Shown: positions 53,742 through 62,128 of the stretch, piece after piece
How positions within the stretch are numbered: position 1 is the first letter of the stretch
How the letters are laid out: each line of letters opens with the position of its first letter
NCBI RefSeq assembly: GCF_945605565.1
Contig: NZ_OX216966.1
Span: 4,828,001 to 4,892,000, forward strand
Direction: 5' to 3'
DNA length: 64,000 bases
Origin: Paenibacillus dendritiformis
GTDB taxonomy: Bacteria > Bacillota > Bacilli > Paenibacillales > Paenibacillaceae
The notes under the pieces: generated by a model
What the model was told of the DNA's origin: nothing
Seen by the model: only the letters and a program-made list of their open reading frames with translations
Database searches by the model: none
Made by a program: the position numbers and the translations under genes

Positions 53742-55424
53742 TTATTTTTTGCTGTCGTAGGCGGTCTGGAATATCTCCAGGAAGCGCGGCAGGTTCATCC
53801 CTTCGAGGGTCTGGAGATAGGTATCCCAGTCTTTCTCCAGATCCGCGTCGCCGATGACGAAGCGGGCCATCATTTCGTCGACATAGTCGTTGATCGTCTT
53901 CGACAGGTCGGACAGCTCTGCGGCCTGCTCATCGGTGAAGAACAGCTGCGGCACGGCCATATCCGCGCTTGGCTTGTATGGATCGTAATTATTTTTCGTT
54001 TCATTATAAAGGATCACTTCTAGACTCGGCTCGCCGTTATTAGGAACGGCCGAGCTCAAGCGAAGCTCGTTCGAGCGGTTCGTCGGCGCCGTCTGCTCCC
54101 AGTGGACGTTCTGAATTTGCCCGTATTCCTTCAGCTTCGCCCACTTGGCCGGCTTGCCGTTGATGCCGATTTCGCCTTCCTTCGCTTCGCGCCACTCCTC
54201 GCCCGGACGTCCAATCGTTGTGCGCAGCGATACTTCTTCATCATAAAAGCCGTCCGCCCAACGGAAGGCGACATCCGGGTGCTTCGCGTTTTTCGTAATG
54301 AGATACGATCCGACCGAGTACCCGAATGGGTCATAGGCGGCATACTGGACGCCGTTCGGTCCCTTCAATGGCGGCACGGTCACATAGTCGAGCCAGCGGC
54401 CGCTCTCCCCGGCAATCTGGGTGAAGACGCCCTGATGTCCCCCAAAGGCCGCCCCGACAATCGGATCGCCGGACGTTTCGCCCAGCTTCAGCAGTTGATC
54501 GCTGTCCTGCGTGAAGATTTGCGGATCGATCAAGCCTTCCTTGTACAGCTTGTTCATATAGGCGAGACCGTCACGCCAGCCCGGCTTGTCGAAGGCGACT
54601 TGAATGCGTCCGTCTTCCACGTACATATGACTGCGCGATTCGCTGAATACCGGGTTCAGCACGAAGGAGTTCATCAGGAACGCGTCGATGGACGAATACC
54701 AGCCGCTGCCGCGCGGAGCTCCCGTAAGCGGCACTTCATCGGCCTTGCCGTTCCCGTTCGGATCCTTTTCCTTGAACGCCTTCAATACGGTATACAGCTC
54801 ATCCGTCGTCGTCGGCACGTCCAGGCCCAGCTTGTCGAGCCACGGCTTGTAGATCCACATCTTCTGCGCCATCGAGCAATGGTAGCAGTCGTTGATGCTC
54901 GGCAGCGCATAAATGTTGCCGTCCGGCGCCGTGATCGCGGTGGCCAGCCCCTCATTGCTGTCCAGCACCTTCTTGAACTTGTCGCCGTACTGCTCGATCA
55001 GGTCATTGAGCGGCAGGAACACGCCTTGCTTGCCATAGATCATCTGCTGCGCCGGCGTGACGCCGAATCTCATGATGACGTCCGGATAGTCGCCTGAAGC
55101 GAGCATCAGATTCAACTTCTCGCTGGCGCTCTGCTGCGGCACGACGATCCATTCCACATGCACGTTCGTCTTCTCTTCATACCATTTCGTGAACTCGTTC
55201 GTCTCGAAATTTTCCACCAGCGCCTCCGATGGAACCATGACCTTCAGCGTCACCTTCTCTTCTACGATCGGGTACGTGCCCTTGGCCGTCACGATTGATT
55301 CGCCTGCCTGGCCGCCGTCATTCGTTCCGCTCGCATTATCGCCGCTCCCCGAGCAGGCGGTCAGCAGGAGCGATAGCGTCATCACCGCCGCCAGACATGC
55401 CGTACTCCAACGCTTCCATCTCAT
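53742..55424 (-). CDS. Extracellular solute-binding lipoprotein (LplA/YtcQ-like)
   Basis: 560 residues; lipobox LTAC (Cys24), then a large binding fold typical of oligosaccharide receptors in Paenibacillus (ASGDYPDVIMRFGVTPAQQM; DGNIYALPSINDCYHCSMAQ). Calcium-site-like DPNGNGKADE is visible. Last gene of a regulator-permease-permease-receptor series. Substrate unknown; relatives take up plant cell-wall oligosaccharides. Confidence 0.85.
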   Translation of the reverse strand: MRWKRWSTACLAAVMTLSLLLTACSGSGDNASGTNDGGQAGESIVTAKGTYPIVEEKVTLKVMVPSEALVENFETNEFTKWYEEKTNVHVEWIVVPQQSASEKLNLMLASGDYPDVIMRFGVTPAQQMIYGKQGVFLPLNDLIEQYGDKFKKVLDSNEGLATAITAPDGNIYALPSINDCYHCSMAQKMWIYKPWLDKLGLDVPTTTDELYTVLKAFKEKDPNGNGKADEVPLTGAPRGSGWYSSIDAFLMNSFVLNPVFSESRSHMYVEDGRIQVAFDKPGWRDGLAYMNKLYKEGLIDPQIFTQDSDQLLKLGETSGDPIVGAAFGGHQGVFTQIAGESGRWLDYVTVPPLKGPNGVQYAAYDPFGYSVGSYLITKNAKHPDVAFRWADGFYDEEVSLRTTIGRPGEEWREAKEGEIGINGKPAKWAKLKEYGQIQNVHWEQTAPTNRSNELRLSSAVPNNGEPSLEVILYNETKNNYDPYKPSADMAVPQLFFTDEQAAELSDLSKTINDYVDEMMARFVIGDADLEKDWDTYLQTLEGMNLPRFLEIFQTAYDSKK

Positions 55425-55529
55425 TACGAATTCCCCCTTTTGTCCTGTTCACAGCCATCTTGCCTTATATGCCTAATGAAGCGGTCGCTTCATGAAGCCG
55501 ATGCCGAACCCTGCACCTTGGTTCATGCC

Positions 55530-56420
55530 TTATCCTTTGATCGAGCCAATCATCATGCCCTTCACGAAATATTTCTGCACGAACGGATAGATAGCCAACA
55601 GCGGCACGGAAGATACAACGATGAGAGAGTATTTGAGCAGCTCCCGCAACCCTTGGCGAGCGGCTGCCGTCTTCGCGTCCCCAAGCGTCTCCTGGCTGAC
55701 TTGGTTCTGGACGAGAATATCCCGGAGAACGAGCTGCAGCGGGAACAATTTCTCAGATTTCAGGAAAATCAAGGCATTGAAATACTGATTCCACTGGTCC
55801 ACCGCGTAGAACAAGGTTACTACGGCGATGATTGGCCCTGACAAAGGAAGCACAATGCGCAGCAGGAAGGTGAAGTCGTTGCAGCCGTCCATCTGCGCCG
55901 ATTCCAGCAGCTCCAGCGGAATGCTGGTGCGGAAATACGTCATCATAATCATCACATTCCAGACGGACAAGGCCGCCGGGACAACCATGGCCCAGACCGT
56001 ATCCAGCATGCCGAGCTCTTTCACGAGCAGATAGGTCGGAATCAGCCCGCCGTTGAACATCATCGTGAATACGAACAGCAGCGTGAAGCCTCGTCTCCCC
56101 TTGAAGTCGTTCCGGGACAGCGGGTAAGCCGCCAGCACGGTGACCAGCACGCTGATCAACGTGCCGGCGAATGTATAGAGGAGCGTGTTCTGCAGACCGG
56201 TCCATACCATCCGGTGCCGGAATACGGCTTCATAGCCGTCCAGCGAGAACTCGACCGGCCACAGCCATACTTTGCCGGAAATGACGGCGCTCGCCGAGCT
56301 GAAGGAAGCGCTTACGACATACAGCAGCGGATACAGCACGATAAGGAGAAATACGCCAAGCGCCGCATTGTTCACGAGATGAAAGATACGGTCGCTTTTA
56401 TCATGAGCCAGTGAATCCAT
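55530..56420 (-). CDS. Carbohydrate ABC transporter permease (LplC/YtcP-like)
   Basis: 296 residues with six spans and the EAA loop (ELLESAQMDGCNDFTFLLRIVLP, shown by EsaxxDG...lP). Ends VKGMMIGSIKG as in the LplC family. 105 bp before the receptor gene and 18 bp after the other permease gene. Confidence 0.9.
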   Translation of the reverse strand: MDSLAHDKSDRIFHLVNNAALGVFLLIVLYPLLYVVSASFSSASAVISGKVWLWPVEFSLDGYEAVFRHRMVWTGLQNTLLYTFAGTLISVLVTVLAAYPLSRNDFKGRRGFTLLFVFTMMFNGGLIPTYLLVKELGMLDTVWAMVVPAALSVWNVMIMMTYFRTSIPLELLESAQMDGCNDFTFLLRIVLPLSGPIIAVVTLFYAVDQWNQYFNALIFLKSEKLFPLQLVLRDILVQNQVSQETLGDAKTAAARQGLRELLKYSLIVVSSVPLLAIYPFVQKYFVKGMMIGSIKG

Positions 56421-56438
56421 CTGTGTCCTCTCCTCCCG

Positions 56439-57422
56439 TCACCATAAGCTCTCCTGCCCGGTCTTGCGGGCGGTATAATTGACCATCACGATAAGCAAGA
56501 GCGATATTACCGACTTGAACAGGCCGATGGCCGTCGCGTAGGAGAAATTCATCGCTTGGGACAGCAATCCGATTTTGTACACGTAGGTGTCAATCACTTC
56601 CGATGTCTTCAGATTCAGCGGATTCTGCATCAAGTAAATCTTCTCGAATCCGGTCTCCAGCAGTTGCCCCGTGTTCAAGATGAGCAGAATCATCGCGATC
56701 GGGAGCACTGCCGGCATATCGATATGCCAGATTCGCTTCACCCGCCCGGCTCCATCCAGCACGGCGGCCTCATGCAGGGCCGGATCGACGGTGGACAGCG
56801 CAGCAAGATAGATAATGCAGGAGAATCCGATATGCTGCCAGATGCCGGACCAGACAAATATCGATTTGAAGAACTGCATTTCCCCCATAAAATGAATCGG
56901 ATCTACCCCGAACAGCCCCAAAAACTGATTGATCATGCCTGAGCGGGGATCGAGGAACTGCAGCAGCAGGCCGACCATGACGACGGTAGAGATGAAATGG
57001 GGCGCGTAGCTGACCATTTGCACCGTATTTTTGAACCACCGTATCCGGACCGCATTCAGGCTCAGGGCGAGCAGCACAGGCAACGGCGTACTGACCGCAA
57101 GGGAATAAAGGCTGATAATCAGCGTGTTCTGCATAATGCGCCAGAAATCATAGGAGTTGAAGAAGCGCGCAAAATGCTTGAATCCGATCCAATCGCTTGC
57201 CCACATGCCCTTGACGACGTTGTAGTCCTTGAAGGCGATCTGGGCGCCGACCATCGGACCGTACTTGAAAAGAATGACATAGAGCAGCGGAAGGGCGAAC
57301 AGCGCGTATAGCTGCCATGATCGCTTCAAATAGGATACGAACGCGGACTTGCGCACCGGTATCGCCGCCGCTGCCGGAATGGATGATCTTGCCTCTGGCT
57401 GCCATTGTTCCGACAAAAGCAC
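56439..57422 (-). CDS. ABC transporter permease (LplB/YteP-like)
   Basis: 327 residues, six spans, with YVILFKYGPMVGAQIAFKDY near the start and the EAA loop DPALHEAAVLDGAGRVKRIW. Forms a heterodimer with the LplC-like subunit. No ATPase gene in the operon, as usual for this family, which shares an MsmX-type ATPase. Confidence 0.9.
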   Translation of the reverse strand: MLLSEQWQPEARSSIPAAAAIPVRKSAFVSYLKRSWQLYALFALPLLYVILFKYGPMVGAQIAFKDYNVVKGMWASDWIGFKHFARFFNSYDFWRIMQNTLIISLYSLAVSTPLPVLLALSLNAVRIRWFKNTVQMVSYAPHFISTVVMVGLLLQFLDPRSGMINQFLGLFGVDPIHFMGEMQFFKSIFVWSGIWQHIGFSCIIYLAALSTVDPALHEAAVLDGAGRVKRIWHIDMPAVLPIAMILLILNTGQLLETGFEKIYLMQNPLNLKTSEVIDTYVYKIGLLSQAMNFSYATAIGLFKSVISLLLIVMVNYTARKTGQESLW

Positions 57423-57595
57423 ACCTCCTGTTCCCGGTCGGGACCGTTATAATGGCGCAGCGATGATGACGCTTACATCCAACGCTGCGCTGATGGCTGG
57501 CGGGCTTGCCCTGGCCAGCCGTTCGCTGTGTGGTCACAGTGTATAACGGGACTCCGCAGCGGGAAAAGAAGCCGTTTTCAGCGATTGTGCGATTT

Positions 57596-60013
57596 TTACG
57601 AAGAGTCGTTATTCCTTTTTTGTTCACTTAACCATTTTCGATATTCGGTGGCGCTCATCCCGTGCGCGCGCTTGAATGCGCGGCTGAACGAGTTCAAGGA
57701 ATTGTAGCCGACCCGCTCGGCAATCGAGGTCAAGGCGTCCCCTTCCCGCATTAATTGCTTGGCATGCTCCAGCCTCAGCTCCTCCACATAATCCGAGAAA
57801 TTCCGGCCGGTCTGTTCCTTGAAAAACGCGGATACATACGCTTCCGACACCTGCAGCCGATCCGAGATGACGGTGAGAGACAGCGAGGAATCAACATAGC
57901 CTTCGCGAATGCAGGCCATCATATCCTCCAGCAGCGTCGCGTTGCGGCTGCGCTTCCGTTCATGCACAGTCCGGCTCAATTGAACGAATTCGTTCCGGAC
58001 AAGCGGGAACAGCTTATGCAGCTCCGACCCTTTCTTTAATACTTTTTGCTGAAAGGTCGCGCTATCGGTCTGCAGCGGCAGATCGAGCGACTGCGCCAGC
58101 TTCATGGCCGCGGCATACATATCCATCAGCAGCCAGCGTTCCATCGGACAGGTAAGCGGCCGCTTCTCCCAGTTGTCCTGCCAGACGGTCTGGCATAACC
58201 TCGCCACCTCTTCCTCATCCCCGCCGCGGACGGCGTGCGTGAGCCGGTTCTCCATCTCGGCGTTGAACCGGTACATTCCCGCATCCGAGTGCTCCTCCTC
58301 GTTCCACCAGATCAGATCCTGGCTCCCGTCGGACATTCCGTACAGCTGCTGCGCCTGTTCCAGCGACCGCGGCACATCCATCCGATCGGTGACGATGCCG
58401 CCGATCGTATACATCGGCAATATATGGGCGCTCTTCAGGCGCTCGTTCAATTCCATCAAGGTCTGTGCCATCAAGGCCGCGAAGCGGGCAGGTCCATCAC
58501 CGTCCGCTTCCGCCTCGGTGCCGTAGAACAGCAAGGCAACCTGATCCTGGCCTACCTCGTGAAGATCGAAGGGAATCCGATCCAAGCCGGACGCCGTCTC
58601 CTTCACGACAAGCATTTTCAGCCCCATCTCATCGAGGACCGGGGCGCTCCAATCGTCGCCATGCCAGCCGAGATGAAGCACCGCGACCGCATACATCGTA
58701 GCGCTGCGCTGCAATCCCGCATGCGCGAGCGAGGACTCCAGCTGCTGTTCGGTGGCGTATCCCCCGCGCAGCCAGCGATCGAAGACGGCCATGCGGGCAT
58801 ATTCCTGCCGCTCGCTCAGCTTCTGATCAAGCGTCTTCGTCGTCTCGAGCAGTTCTGTGAACGCATCGCGCAAATAGCCGAAGATGTCGGACTTGCGGCT
58901 TCGCTGCGCCATTCCCGGCTTCGCGTTCGTATGGACATAGGAGTACAGACCTTCCAAGGGCCGGCTGTTACGGCGGGACAGCCACAGCGCCAGCAGCACG
59001 ATGACGACGAGCGACAACCCTACCAGCGTGAAGGTCGTCCTCTTCATCGCGTGGACGCTCTCCAGCACCTCGTCCGCCGGCTGCGCGGCGATATACGTCC
59101 AGCCCGTCTTCGGGGACGTCGTCTTCGAGACGAGCATGTCCCTCCCGTTCAGCTCGGTACGGTAATGGGGGTTCGACCGTTCCAGGATGGCGGCCAGATC
59201 AACCTCTCCTCCCGGCTGTCCGCTCCCGGCTTCGTCCATGGCCTGGCCGATGAGCTGTCCGCTTGTATCCATCACGCGCACCCAGCCCCCGGCCTGCACA
59301 TTGATGCCGCTGAGCAGCTTTCCCACTTCCGCATGCGGGATGAGCGCCACGACCGCTCCCTGGTAATAACCGGGATACCCAAGCGAACGGATGTAAGTGA
59401 TCATCTCCTCCTCGGTTGTTCCGTATTTAACGGTATGCAGGCCGATGAAATCTTTGGAATGATACGTCTCCAGCGTCTGCTCCCGCCATTCGGCCATATC
59501 CCAATCCCGATAGCGGAGCACATCCCCGTAGAATGAATCAAGCGACTCCACCCGGTGCGGAGAGATGACGAGCGAGCTGTTGCGGAATACGATAAAATAA
59601 TCCTTCAAAAATCGGTTGCTGATGCTGTAATCATCAAGCGCCTTTTGCGTGCTCATCACTTTGTACGTGTTCGTGCCGGCAAAAGGCTTCTGTACGACTT
59701 GAAAGCCTCTCACCTTCGGGTGATCGGCTACCTGCTGAACGATGGATTCCACCTCCGCAATCCGGGTTTCCAGCAGTGTCTGGGCCTGGTGCAGCGCCTT
59801 GTCGTTCCTCTCCAGCACTTCCCGCTCCAGCACGTCGATCGTCTCCTGGTAAGCGATCCAGCCGGCGGTTAAGGTTAGGATCAGAAATAACAAATAAGGA
59901 AGGAGGAACCGGAACCAGAGCCTCCCCATCCATTTCCGGGTCCAAAAGGAAACCATCCGCTCTTTTATGAATTCGCTTACATAATGATTTGGCTTCGGCG
60001 ACGGACTATTCAT
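57596..60013 (-). CDS. Membrane-bound AraC-family regulator (YtdP-like)
   Basis: About 805 residues. One span (FRFLLPYLLFLILTLTAGWI), an extracellular dCache-like sensor (about 60-315), a second span (FTLVGLSLVVIVLLALWL), a cytoplasmic linker and C-terminal AraC double helix-turn-helix (LTVISDRLQVSEAYVSAFFK; ALTSIAERVGYNSLNSFSRA). Senses an extracellular signal and probably activates the adjacent transporter genes. GGGGGG lies 5 bp before the ATG at 60013; the longer frame to 60106 lacks support. About 170 bp precede the permease gene. Confidence 0.85.
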   Translation of the reverse strand: MNSPSPKPNHYVSEFIKERMVSFWTRKWMGRLWFRFLLPYLLFLILTLTAGWIAYQETIDVLEREVLERNDKALHQAQTLLETRIAEVESIVQQVADHPKVRGFQVVQKPFAGTNTYKVMSTQKALDDYSISNRFLKDYFIVFRNSSLVISPHRVESLDSFYGDVLRYRDWDMAEWREQTLETYHSKDFIGLHTVKYGTTEEEMITYIRSLGYPGYYQGAVVALIPHAEVGKLLSGINVQAGGWVRVMDTSGQLIGQAMDEAGSGQPGGEVDLAAILERSNPHYRTELNGRDMLVSKTTSPKTGWTYIAAQPADEVLESVHAMKRTTFTLVGLSLVVIVLLALWLSRRNSRPLEGLYSYVHTNAKPGMAQRSRKSDIFGYLRDAFTELLETTKTLDQKLSERQEYARMAVFDRWLRGGYATEQQLESSLAHAGLQRSATMYAVAVLHLGWHGDDWSAPVLDEMGLKMLVVKETASGLDRIPFDLHEVGQDQVALLFYGTEAEADGDGPARFAALMAQTLMELNERLKSAHILPMYTIGGIVTDRMDVPRSLEQAQQLYGMSDGSQDLIWWNEEEHSDAGMYRFNAEMENRLTHAVRGGDEEEVARLCQTVWQDNWEKRPLTCPMERWLLMDMYAAAMKLAQSLDLPLQTDSATFQQKVLKKGSELHKLFPLVRNEFVQLSRTVHERKRSRNATLLEDMMACIREGYVDSSLSLTVISDRLQVSEAYVSAFFKEQTGRNFSDYVEELRLEHAKQLMREGDALTSIAERVGYNSLNSFSRAFKRAHGMSATEYRKWLSEQKRNNDSS

Positions 60014-60126
60014 TCGAGCCCCCCCTTTTTTGTCTAATTTGTGATAATAAACATACCAGAAAATAAGGGCTTCGAACATCCTCTTGTCGGAATTTGTCGG
60101 TGGCATGATTTTCTCCTCAGCAACGC

Positions 60127-60174
60127 CAAAAAGCTCCTGTATTCAGAACGGACATGTTCCGGTTCAGGAGCTTT
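60127..60174 (-). terminator. Terminator of the esterase gene
   Basis: Minus strand AAGCTCCTGAA / AGGAGCTTTTT with a long loop that carries an inner hairpin. Confidence 0.75.
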
Positions 60175-60192
60175 ACATGCTTATTTTTATTT

Positions 60193-61110
60193 TCAATTGG
60201 ACAGGATGGTGGCGACATCTTGAATCGACTGTCTGCCTGCCATACTGATGCCGGCAAGCTGAAAGAAGCCGTGGTTCACGCCAAGATACCTTTTACAGTG
60301 AGCCTCCACGCCTGCTTCCAACAAACGGCGGTATAACGCCTCGCCCTCGTCCACAAGCGGGTCAAATTCCGCAGTAATAATATGAGTTGGCGGGAGACCT
60401 TCCAAATCAGTGCGGGATAGCGGGCTCGCTTCCGGGTGATCAAGAGGCAGTTCGGATAAATAAGCCTCAAACCCGCTTAGCAAAGCGTCCCGCGTAACTA
60501 CATAATCATCGCCGAACTTTTGGTAACTGTCGCTTGCGCCCGTGGCATCCAGCATCGGATAAATGAGAACTTGCCGCTGTGGCATCCAATGCCCTTGTTC
60601 TTTCAAGCGAAGACAGGTCACCAGCGCCAGATGCCCGCCTGCACTATCCCCGGCGATTGTGATGTTATCGGGGTTGCCGCCCCAGGATAAGGCATGTTGG
60701 CGAACAATAGTAGAGGCTGTCAACGCATCATCATGCGCAGCCGGATACAGATGCTCCGGCGCTAACCGGTAATCGACGGCAATGACCACAGCGCCTCCCA
60801 GATTAGATAACAAACGCATTTGACGATCATGGGTTTCGAAAACGCCGCTGACAAAACAGCCGCCATGATAAAAAATCAAAACCGGAAGATTGATTTGCTC
60901 CGATGGCTTGTAGATGCGAAGCCGTATGCCGTCAATCGTTTGTTCACAAATATGATGGACCGGGACTGCTTCTCCGGCTAAGTGGACTGTATCCAAGTAT
61001 CCTTGCCTGCGCTCTTCCATGCTTTGCTTTCTTGCCGATGGACGCCCGCTCTCGATAAATTGGGCAACCAATTTTCGAATACCCGGCTCAAGACTGCTAA
61101 AATCTGTCAT
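60193..61110 (-). CDS. Alpha/beta hydrolase, HSL-family esterase
   Basis: 305 residues with the oxyanion motif FYHGGCFVSG, nucleophile Ser in GDSAGG, the Asp in EFDPLVDEG and His in VNHGF. Hormone-sensitive-lipase-like carboxylesterase of short acyl esters; cytoplasmic. Stands alone between the AraC regulator and the pfl genes. Confidence 0.88.
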   Translation of the reverse strand: MTDFSSLEPGIRKLVAQFIESGRPSARKQSMEERRQGYLDTVHLAGEAVPVHHICEQTIDGIRLRIYKPSEQINLPVLIFYHGGCFVSGVFETHDRQMRLLSNLGGAVVIAVDYRLAPEHLYPAAHDDALTASTIVRQHALSWGGNPDNITIAGDSAGGHLALVTCLRLKEQGHWMPQRQVLIYPMLDATGASDSYQKFGDDYVVTRDALLSGFEAYLSELPLDHPEASPLSRTDLEGLPPTHIITAEFDPLVDEGEALYRRLLEAGVEAHCKRYLGVNHGFFQLAGISMAGRQSIQDVATILSN

Positions 61111-61288
61111 CGTTCACTCACTCTCCACAATTATCGCATTAGTATGATCCATCCCAACCGCAGCTTTCAGGTTTTCATAACTGCAAAATATTTTATCATA
61201 TTTCGTCTCTCTCTGGCGGATTACCCGCAACGGAGATACGGATCATAAGGAGCGTGTAGGGGGAGAAGCTCAGGAGATCGCGGGCGAA

Positions 61289-61333
61289 CAAAAAACGTGC
61301 AGTGCCCCCGTTCATTGGGTGACACTGCACGTT
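61289..61333 (-). terminator. Terminator of pflA
   Basis: AACGTGCAGTG / CACTGCACGTT inverted repeat, followed on the minus strand by a T6 run. Confidence 0.85.
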
Positions 61334-61351
61334 CCATGTCGCAATATGCGA

Positions 61352-62098
61352 TTATTTTTGAGCTGCGGCTTCGGCCCGGCCCTGTTCAATGAGCCGCTGT
61401 GCCCGCTCCGCTTCTTCCGCCGTCGGCGACGGAATGCCTTCCAGCGGGTATTTCTCGCCGAGCTGCTCCCATTTATATACCCCCATCTGGTGGTATGGAA
61501 GCACATCCACCTTCTCGATGCCTTGCAGCGAGCCGATGAAGCGGCCGAGATTCAGCAGATCCTGCTCGTCGTCGTTAATCGTCGGCACGAGCACATGCCG
61601 GATCCACATCTTCTTGCCGTGGTCTGACAGCCAGCGCGCCGTCTCCAGGGTGCGCGTATTCGGCACGCCTGTCAAGGCCAAGTGCTTCTCATTGTCGATA
61701 TGCTTGATATCGAGCAGCACCAGATCGGTCAGGTCGTACAGCCCGGTCAGCTTCGTCACGTCGTTGACGCCGTTCGTATCGAGCGCCGTCGGCAAGTTCC
61801 AACGCTCCTTCACCTGCTTGAACAGTTCCTTCACGAAGGGAGCCTGCAATGTTGGCTCCCCGCCCGATACGGTCAAGCCGCCGCCGGAGCTGCGATAATA
61901 CGGAAGGTAGGACTCGATTTCCGAGAGCGCTTCTTCTACGGACATCTCGGTGCCGCCGTGCAGATCCCAGGTATCCCGGTTGTGGCAATATTTGCACTTC
62001 AGGGCGCAGCCCTGCATGAACAGAATGAATCGGATACCTGGCCCATCCACCGTGCCGAACGTTTCTACGGAGTGTATGCGTCCAATCATGTCGCTCAC
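61352..62098 (-). CDS. pflA: Pyruvate formate-lyase-activating enzyme
   Basis: Radical SAM enzyme that installs the glycyl radical on PflB. 248 residues; 4Fe-4S motif C31-x3-C35-x2-C38 (CALKCKYC), then GGEPTLQ for SAM. GTG at 62098 or ATG at 62089 could be the start; AGAAGGG precedes both. 30 bp after pflB, one operon. Confidence 0.92.
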   Translation of the reverse strand: MSDMIGRIHSVETFGTVDGPGIRFILFMQGCALKCKYCHNRDTWDLHGGTEMSVEEALSEIESYLPYYRSSGGGLTVSGGEPTLQAPFVKELFKQVKERWNLPTALDTNGVNDVTKLTGLYDLTDLVLLDIKHIDNEKHLALTGVPNTRTLETARWLSDHGKKMWIRHVLVPTINDDEQDLLNLGRFIGSLQGIEKVDVLPYHQMGVYKWEQLGEKYPLEGIPSPTAEEAERAQRLIEQGRAEAAAQK

Positions 62099-62128
62099 GG
62101 TCCCTTCTCTTCCGGCTCACATGTCTGA

